Below are positions 14,915-20,771 of a stretch of DNA of 20,771 bases, piece by piece. The position numbers and the translations under genes were made by a program. Every line of letters begins with the position of its first letter. Position 1 is the stretch's first letter. Source of the stretch: an uncultured Gemella sp. Its GTDB lineage: Bacteria > Bacillota > Bacilli > Staphylococcales > Gemellaceae. The stretch covers positions 1-20,771 of the forward strand of contig CAKMQF010000145.1 of the NCBI GenBank assembly GCA_927911745.1. Reading direction: 5' to 3'. The notes under the pieces are model-generated. The model did not search any database, was not told where the DNA came from, and worked only from the letters and a program-made list of their open reading frames with translations.

Positions 14915-15340
14915 TGTAACCATTACTGGAACATAAGCTATAAATTTCGTCTTTAAAATGTCCGTTATTTGCAGTTAATATGTTGGGTACATTTTCTAGC
15001 ACAAAATACTTCGGTCTAACAACACTAACTACCTCAAAAAAATATTTAAATAAATAATTACGTGGATCGTCCATTATTTTTCTTTTCCCTTTTTGAGAAA
15101 ATCCTTGACAAGGTGGTCCCCCAACAATTACGTCTATATTTTTATACTCATTAAAAACATCATCAATATCTAATTTTGAAATATCTTCATTAATCATTTT
15201 CACTTTAAGATGATTTTTTTATAAAAATTAGCTATAGAATAGTCAACTTCATTTGCTAAAACAATTTCAAATCCTGAGTCGAAAAATCCTTTAGATAGTC
15301 CACCAACTCCAGAAAACAAATCAATAACTTGTCTTTTCAT
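14907..15340 (-). pseudogene. C5 cytosine DNA methyltransferase, truncated and frame-broken
   Basis: Present: motif I VIDLFSGVGGLSKGF, motif IV with the catalytic Cys in VGGPPCQGFSQKGKRK, and motif VI in VLENVPNI. Missing: the target-recognition domain and motifs VIII-X, because the frame ends at 14907 after SSNGYTL, where sequence switches to a serine-recombinase tail. One A is missing from the A7 run at about 15214-15220, separating motif I from motif IV. The true start is the ATG at 15338-15340, overlapping the upstream methyltransferase by 20 bases, so the two were one operon. Even with the A restored the enzyme lacks its DNA-recognition part and cannot be active. Confidence 0.85.
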
Positions 15341-16042
15341 CTTCTACCCTCATATTCGCTAATTTAGCATATTTTTCTTCTAATTCAACACCGATAAAAT
15401 TTCTATTTAATCTATAGCTTGCAATTGCAGAAGAACCGCTTCCTAGAAATGGATCTACTACTAAATCGCCCTTGTTTGAAAGCAATCTTATAAAATGTTC
15501 GAATAATATAATTTGCTTTTGTGTTGGATGTTTACCTAATTTCTTTTCCCTAGCAGTCGTGACAGATGTTTCAATATAGTCTAGAACCAATTTACCTTTA
15601 TTATTGAATGTTCCTGTTTTTGTTTTATAAGTAAAATATATCCAGCACTCATTTGAATTAACAAAATGTAAATTCATATTTCTAGGCATTGGATTTGTTT
15701 TGTTCCAAATTCCAGTGGTTTTATAATAAAAACCAAATTTATTTGCTATTTCAACAAGAGTTTCAACCCTTAATATTGACATAAAAACTATCATGAAGCA
15801 CCATCTTAAGTATCCTACTTGATTCTTTAAAAACAATCTCATATGGTCTTTCCAATCATTAAAATCTAAATCATCCCAACCAGCAGCACCAAAAAATTAG
15901 AACGCATTTTTTGTAAATTTGTATCTCTCCCGTTCATGAAATTCGCAATATTATATGGAGGATCTGTAATAATTAAATCAACCGTAGATGAGTCTAACTT
16001 CCTCAATTCTTCTATGCATTCTCCATTTATTATTTCAATCAT
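15321..16042 (-). pseudogene. Beta-class DNA amino-methyltransferase (probably N6-adenine), four frame breaks
   Basis: This is a type II-style methyltransferase with the catalytic motif first (TDPPYNI, motif IV) and the AdoMet motif last (DPFLGSGSS, motif I), the beta order found in DpnA- and CcrM-like enzymes. Other family blocks are WNKTNPMPRN and KLGKHPTQKQ. As written it is split: residues up to RSNF, then from IVFMSILR on. One missing T (RSNFFGAAGWDDLDF) and three missing A residues (giving FLKESSRILKDGASMIVF) restore a 241-aa protein. The ATG at 16040-16042 overlaps the XRE stop by eight bases. DPPY fits N6-adenine best, but N4-cytosine is possible. No cognate nuclease remains. Confidence 0.82.
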
Positions 16043-16241
16043 TTTTAATACACTCCATAATTTCTGATATGTCGCAATCCAATGCATCACAAATTCTGAG
16101 CAAAATATCGGTAGTTACATTCTCACCATTCTTTAATTTATAAAATGTACTCCTACTTACATTTGCTTTTTCCATAAGCTCATTATGTTGCATATCTAAA
16201 TCAATAAGTTTTTTAAATAACCTTTTATAACTTAATTCCAT
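16035..16241 (-). CDS. Small XRE regulator of the methyltransferase operon
   Basis: This is a 68-residue single-domain XRE/Cro helix-turn-helix protein: LFKKLIDLDMQHNELMEKAN, then VSRSTFYKLKNGENVTTDIL and ALDCDISEIMECI. I chose the ATG at 16239-16241 because GGAGG lies four bases upstream; the frame is open 14 codons further but has no site there. It overlaps the methyltransferase start by eight bases. By position and size it resembles controller (C) proteins of type II restriction-modification systems, which delay nuclease expression in a new host, or a repressor of the methyltransferases. Confidence 0.85.
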   Translation of the reverse strand: MELSYKRLFKKLIDLDMQHNELMEKANVSRSTFYKLKNGENVTTDILLRICDALDCDISEIMECIKND

Positions 16242-16295
16242 ATAACCTCCAAGATTATTTTTTCGATAGCTAATCTCGTACATATATACATTAAA

Positions 16296-16324
16296 AAAAT
16301 ACTTATGTTTGTTATTACATACAA
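16296..16324 (-). promoter_or_regulatory. Promoter of the XRE-methyltransferase operon, with inverted repeat
   Basis: On the minus strand TTGTAT (16319-16324), a 17-base spacer and TATTTT (16296-16301). TATGT and ACATA (16304-16308 and 16317-16321) form an inverted repeat inside the spacer, a natural place for autoregulation by the small XRE protein. The rest of 16242-16419 has no gene. Confidence 0.5.
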
Positions 16325-16419
16325 ATTTATTATAAAATTAACTATAGGTTATTTTCAATCAATTGATACATCACTTTAAAAAAGCAAAAAAATAAAGGCA
16401 GTCCGGAGACTACCGATAT

Positions 16420-16545
16420 TTATCTCTCTGCACCTTTGCTATAATCTTTCTTATTAGACTTAGTTTTGTCATCTATCTTAAAGCTTTTTATTTGACCTAA
16501 TATAGAATTTTTTCCTCATCATCATACCCTCCAACTTTTGAGTAT
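16420..16545 (-). pseudogene. Lys-rich small ORF, probable mobile-element fragment
   Basis: I do not recognise the family. On the minus strand a frame ending at 16420 reads NSILGQIKSFKIDDKTKSNK and KKDYSKGAER. Adding an A to the A6 run (16508-16513) joins it to YSKVGGYDDEEK upstream. GGAGGGT followed by ATGATGATG at 16529-16521 is a possible start in another frame. Basic, soluble C-terminal ends like this are common in conjugative-element proteins. No function is assigned. Confidence 0.35.
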
Positions 16546-16659
16546 AAAAATAGACAATAGAGTTTTTAATTTCTATCGTCTAAGATTATCTAATATTTAT
16601 TTTTCTTTAAATTGATTTTATTGTATAGTTTAATAATTCTATTAATCCAATTATAAAAA

Positions 16660-16692
16660 TTAAACTGGGATTCATAACAAATCCCAGTTTTA
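16660..16692 (-). terminator. Bidirectional-looking terminator
   Basis: An 11-bp perfect stem AAACTGGGATT / AATCCCAGTTT (16662-16672 with 16680-16690) has T-rich sequence after it on both strands. The surrounding 16546-16850 has no gene that I can support. Confidence 0.65.
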
Positions 16693-16850
16693 TAATTAGC
16701 ATGTTCTTTTAATATAATTTTATTTTAATTTCTCCCCTCTGCTCGTTCGTTTCTCTTATCTTTAAATAACTAATATATTTCATCTTAATAATATATTATA
16801 ACACTTAGAGATATATACCTGCTATTTTACCAATCATTCAACTTACACTT

Positions 16851-16984
16851 CTAAAAATATGTTAACTTACTCTTAAACTTGCAATAAAAGAAGCTAACGC
16901 CCAAAATAAGCAGAACACCATAATGATATACAACTAACGCCGTTCCGATACCAAGTAGGAATGTAAATAAATGCAGAAAGTCAT
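16851..16984 (-). pseudogene. Small one-to-two-helix membrane protein, one frame break
   Basis: I do not recognise the family. The ATG at 16982-16984 has AAGGA six bases upstream, but the literal ORF ends after 16 codons. Adding one A in the second codon (ATGAC to ATGAAC) gives a 44-aa hydrophobic protein: MNFLHLFTFLLGIGTALVVY, then GVLLILGVSFFYCKFKSK. It probably spans the membrane once or twice with a basic C-terminus. It lies directly after the RumA-associated domain ORF and may be part of the same element remnant. Confidence 0.45.
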
Positions 16985-17003
16985 ATGCTGTCCTTCTTTT
17001 CTA

Positions 17004-17306
17004 TTAAATCATTTTGAAGTGTCTCAAAGCATCCATGATGGCTTCTTCTTTTTCAGGTGTACACTGTGGAATAATTTGTTTCTCCTTTTTTGACTTGTTG
17101 TAATGTTCTCGTAATTCTATTCCACATTTCCTTTTTATCTGTGCAATATATAATGTTGAAACTTTTAATTGAAATTTATTCCAAACATATTCTTTGATTT
17201 GAGCATATGTTGCTTTACTCTCCGCACTTGGCAAATCCAGCTCATCCAGCTTAATTTCAACGTCTACATGCTTATCGACATCGAGTTTGGACAAAAATGC
17301 TACCAT
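17004..17306 (-). CDS. Stand-alone RumA-associated C-terminal domain, mobile-element remnant
   Basis: This is a 100-residue protein with blocks LSKLDVDKHVDVEIKLDELD, SAESKATYAQIKEYVWNKF, LKVSTLYIAQIKRKCGIELR and PEKEEAIMDALRHF. From memory, the same sequence occurs as the C-terminal part of proteins annotated as 23S rRNA (uracil-5-)-methyltransferase RumA in conjugative elements of Firmicutes. The catalytic methyltransferase part is absent, so no RNA methylation is claimed; it looks like a helical nucleic-acid-associated domain. The frame is open back to about 17360 (YGSNCTIE precedes the Met), so the start is uncertain; GGAGG is at 17335. It is good evidence for an integrative-element origin of this region. 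Confidence 0.6.
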   Translation of the reverse strand: MVAFLSKLDVDKHVDVEIKLDELDLPSAESKATYAQIKEYVWNKFQLKVSTLYIAQIKRKCGIELREHYNKSKKEKQIIPQCTPEKEEAIMDALRHFKMI

Positions 17307-17370
17307 CTCAATAGTGCAATTACTTCCATATTCTAAACCTCCAAATACTTTATACTTTTATACAAGTTGT

Positions 17371-17379
17371 ATTATAGCA
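17371..17379 (-). promoter_or_regulatory. Extended -10 promoter
   Basis: TGCTATAAT is read on the minus strand about 65 bases upstream of the RumA-associated domain ORF. No clear -35. Confidence 0.45.
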
Positions 17380-17383
17380 TTTT

Positions 17384-17482
17384 TCAATCAAAATTTATAG
17401 GTCTAACTCGTTTCTCTTTACCTGTTTTAGTCGTTTTTCTTATTCCTGTAACTGCTCTATATTTGTAAAGTTTTGCAAATAC
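17384..17482 (-). pseudogene. C-terminal fragment of an unknown element protein
   Basis: Directly after the corrected cydC stop, in a different frame, 32 codons read VFAKLYKYRAVTGIRKTT, then KTGKEKRVRPINFD and stop. It is basic and looks like a true C-terminus; no start is present. I cannot name it. It marks the right edge of the accessory island against cydC. Confidence 0.4.
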
Positions 17483-17484
17483 TA

Positions 17485-19216
17485 TTACGCTATATTATCC
17501 ATATCATACAATTTCTTATACTTATCATTGTTGCGTAAAGTTCACTGTGAGTCCCATCCATCTCTATTTCTCCATCTTTAATGAATATTATTCTATCCAT
17601 ATATTCAATAGAGTTTAGATGGTGGGTAATCCAAACTATTGTCTTATCTTTACTAGATTCAAAAATTGTAGTTAACAGTTCATGTTCTGTCTTCGGATCT
17701 AATCCCACAGTCGGTTCATCTAGTAGTAACAATTCGTTGTTTTGAATAATACTTCTAGCGAATGCTATACGTTGACGCTCTCCTCCTGAGAACCTGCTTC
17801 CTGTCTCAAATACATTTGTATCTATACCATCTGGAAGACTTTGTAATAATTTAGATAATTGAGCTTTTTCTAAACTCTCATTAATTTTATTTTCAATTTC
17901 AGCTTCTTCTATTCCTGAGTCTAAAAGTGAAAGTTTAAGATTTTCTCTAATCGTCATATCAAATAGATATGGTTTTTGGTTTAACAGTGAAATTTCTGTA
18001 CCTAACATTGTTTCTGTTGGTTTTTTATCAAGAACAATGATCTCACCTTGATAATCTGTATAAGTACCTGTTAATAATTTCACCAATGTAGATTTCCCTA
18101 CACCACTTCTTCCTAATATTGCAACTTTCTCACCTTTTTTGATTGATAAAGATAGATTATTTAGAACTGTTTTCCATCTTCATAACCAAAAGATAAGTTA
18201 TTAACATCAATAATATTTCCTTCAGAATTTTTTGCATTTACTACTTCGACTTTTTCATCATCTTCTTGAGCATAAAATTCTTTTACTCTATTTATTGAAA
18301 CTTCATATCCTGGAATGTGAGCTACAGCTTCACTCGTCATCACTGCTACACTAAGAACCGATAATACCATCATACAGAATGATGCGATATAGACATTTTC
18401 AATTACATTATTAACTGTCATATTCCAACAACTATAGATCATTAAGAAAGCTGTGGCACCTGCAAGTAGGTTAACAAAATTTTCTCTTAAGTGAACGAAT
18501 GTTTTAATTTTTCTTTCACGTTTTAAAAGTTTTTGTTCTTTAGCTTGGTAGTCATCCATAAACTCATTTACTTTATTAGAAGAAATCCAATCGCTTAATC
18601 CAAAAATAGCACTAGTAAAATCACGATATAAGTTATACTTAGCTTCTTTCATAATTTGGAAATTTTTTCTAGTAATTGTAAGTGATGCGAATGGTACTAC
18701 AAAAATAATAAATATTCCAAATAGTGTTGCTAATAGTGCATAATTCATATCATACCCAAACATTACTGTAATGAAAAGTACATATAATACTAATGAGATA
18801 ATACTTGGGAATATTGTTTTTAGATAGATATTTTGCATATTTTCGATATCTTCAGAAATAATACCTAGTAAATCTCCAGATTTATATTCTTTTTTCAATT
18901 TTAATGCTTTTGGTTCTAATATTTTATATACCCTACTACGCATTTTTTCTATTATTCCTAAAACTAAATTGTGGCTCCCTAATCTTTGAATATAAGCAAA
19001 TGTAGATTGTGCTAAAGAGAATGTTCTTGTTAATACTGTAGGTACTTGTAGCATTAGGATATTTCCTATTTGTAATGATGCTTTACTGATTAAGTAACCT
19101 GATACGTACATTAACGCTGCTCCACTAATAACAGACATTAATCCTAAAAAGACTACTCCACTCATTACACCTTTATTCTTTTTAAGTTCTTTTCTTATTA
19201 TTGAATTATTGTTCAC
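17485..19216 (-). pseudogene. cydC: CydC, thiol ABC exporter subunit for cytochrome bd assembly, two frame breaks
   Basis: CydC is one half of the heterodimeric ABC exporter CydDC, which sends cysteine and glutathione out of the cytoplasm and is needed to assemble cytochrome bd oxidase. The N-terminal 310 residues are the six-helix membrane domain (SGYLISKASL near residue 40, QRLGSHNLVLG). The ATPase has GRSGVGKSTLVKLL, signature FSGGERQRIAFARS and Walker B LLLLDEPTVGLD. Two missing A residues break it: one near 18170 (DGKTVLNN) and one near 17520 (ATNDKYKKLYDMDNIA, stop at 17485). The start is GTG with AGGAGG upstream and overlaps the cydD end by 10 bases. Both breaks are probably sequence errors. 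Confidence 0.88.
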
Positions 19217-20771
19217 TATAGCTACCTCCTACTAGATTAGTTTTCAATTCTTCAAAACGCGGTGAATTTTTAAATTCAACAACTTTCTCAAAATCACTAA
19301 CCTTTCCTTGTTCTAGATTTAACACATAATCTACATTATTCAACCAGTGTAGTCTATGTGTAGCTATAATTACAGTTCTTCCTTTAAATAATTCTAGTAG
19401 TTTTTCTTTAATTTCAAACTCTGTTTCTATATCCAGGTGACTTGTTGGTTCATCTAAAATGATTACTTCTCTATTACTAATTAAGGCTCTGGCAATAGCA
19501 ATACGTTGTGCTTGACCACCACTTAATTCTTGACCACCTTCTCCAATATTAGTGTCATACCCTTGTGGTAATGTAGATATAAATTTATCTAGACCTACTA
19601 ACTCACTAATTTCTTTTAAGTGATCTTCACTTATATTCTCATTAGAATAGAATAATATGTTATTGCGAATTGTATCTGGGAAAATATAAGGAAATTGTGA
19701 TATATATGAGATGTTATTCGACCAGTGAACATTTTTTTAAATTTGTAACTTCATCATTAATTAATATCTCACCTTCACTCTGTTCATTAAAACCAGATAA
19801 TAATGAAATTAATGAAGTTTTTCCACTTCCACTTTGTCCTACAAGACAGATCTTTTCACCTTTGTTTATAGATAAAGTGATATTATCAAGAATTTTCTTA
19901 TCATCTTTTATTAATCCTACATTTTGTAGTTTTATACTTTCTACATTCGCGATAGATGATTTCTGAGATTTATTTTTCTCATTATCCACTATCATTCGAT
20001 TAATATCTTCATAAGCCATTTGCCCATCAAGCGTTGCATGATAATCTGTCGCAGCTTGTTTCATCGGTAGGAAAAATTCTGGGGCAATTAATAGCACAGT
20101 TAGCGATGGTAATAATACCGTATCACCATCTAATAATAGAATCCCTAATCTCACTGCTAAAAGTGCAATTGCGATTGTTGTTAAGAAATCTAGTGCAAAG
20201 CTGTTTAAAAATGCTACACTAAGTGTTTTCATTGTACTTTGTCGATACTCTTTATTTTTCTTTTCCATAATTGGTAAGTAATTTTTACTTACTCCTAAGA
20301 ATTTAAGAGTCTCTACCCCTCGAATTGTATCGATAAAGTTATTAGATAATGCTCTATATTTTTTTATATTGTCTATTCGCCATATCTCTAGCGTTAATTC
20401 CTAGGAGTATCATGAAAATAACGATAACTGGTATTACAGATATTATCATTAAGGCTGAGACATAATCTGTATAAAATATAAAAATAACTACTAAGGTTGG
20501 GATAATCGCACCACGGATTTGTTTTGATACGTTTAATTCAAAATACTGTTTTACTTTTCCTAATTCCATCAATCGCTAGAGTTACTAGCTTTCCTGATCC
20601 TTCTCTTGATGTGAAGTCAGGTCCTAAGTCAAAGTAACTCTGAAGTAACTTTCTTCTGAGTTCTAGTTTCAAACTTGAATTGCATGATTTTCTGTAAAAA
20701 TATTGTTGTAAGTGTAAGAACATCTATTCTAAAAAATAAAAACCTATTAAAAAAAAGAACACTATCAATCA
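19207..20771 (-). pseudogene. cydD: CydD, thiol ABC exporter subunit, 5' partial, several frame breaks
   Basis: CydD is the partner of CydC. The 5' end is beyond the window. Membrane-domain landmarks are LGPDFTSREGSGKLVTLAID, then QIRGAIIPTLVVIFIFY and the block ending in LPSLTVLLIAPEFFLPMKQA. The ATPase has LVGQSGSGKTSLISLLSG, LSGGQAQRIAIARALIS and Walker B VIILDEPTSHLD, ending TNLVGGSYSEQ at 19207. Breaks occur near 20565, at the T7 run 20359-20365 (removing one A gives QYKKYRALSNNF) and near 19733-19739 (removing one A gives NLKNVHWSNNISY). A further break upstream of about 20723 is possible. All but the first are simple A-run changes. Confidence 0.88.

Noticed and set aside
17004..17306. 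A functional 23S rRNA methyltransferase RlmD/RumA
   Set aside because: Only the C-terminal associated domain is present; the AdoMet-binding and catalytic Cys motifs are absent.

Overview
The window is a very AT-rich stretch of chromosome from a Gram-positive bacterium of the class Bacilli. The evidence is a seven-gene comG competence operon, a Firmicutes-type 6S RNA beside tcdA, cydC/cydD, strong AGGAGG ribosome binding sites and TATAAT promoters. A Gemella-like organism is my guess, from base composition and gene set only. Every gene I can support lies on the minus strand, so transcription runs from high to low coordinates.

Core part 1 (about 1-10530), in minus-strand order from the right: a DUF4037-type nucleotidyltransferase (9410-10207), uvrA (6332-9160, intact), 6S RNA (5972-6150), tcdA (5143-5899, three frame breaks), an XRE regulator (4557-4919), then comGA, GB, GC, GD, GE, GF and GG (629-4441), and a small membrane-anchored protein near the left edge. 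Core part 2 (17485-20771) is cydD (its 5' end is off the window) and cydC, the two halves of the cysteine/glutathione ABC exporter needed for cytochrome bd assembly. They overlap by 10 bp.

Between the cores (about 11042-17484) is an accessory island. Its right part holds scraps of a conjugative element: a RumA-associated C-terminal domain, small ORFs and a serine-recombinase tail. It also holds a restriction-modification remnant: an XRE regulator, a beta-class amino-methyltransferase and a C5 cytosine methyltransferase cut off after motif VI. Its left part is a cadmium/zinc resistance locus: a CadC-type ArsR repressor with a clear promoter and operator, a separate HMA metallochaperone, a P1B-2 ATPase and a CopZ-like [2Fe-2S] metallochaperone. 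The left boundary lies inside the first codons of a DUF1697 gene, next to four copies of a GGGAACATATC-type repeat. The right boundary is at the cydC stop codon.

The most important caution is that many genes carry one-base frame breaks, almost all in A/T runs (about 28 counted). Correcting these recovers normal family proteins and normal gene overlaps. This looks more like uncorrected sequencing or assembly error than mass gene decay, although uvrA, comGB and cadC are clean. The metallochaperone amber codon and the methyltransferase/recombinase junction are not of this kind and may be real. I found no clear undescribed defence or mobile system. The best candidates for a second look are the attenuator-like leader of comGA, the charged tail of ComGF, the repeat array at the island edge and the stacked hairpins at 10320-10471.
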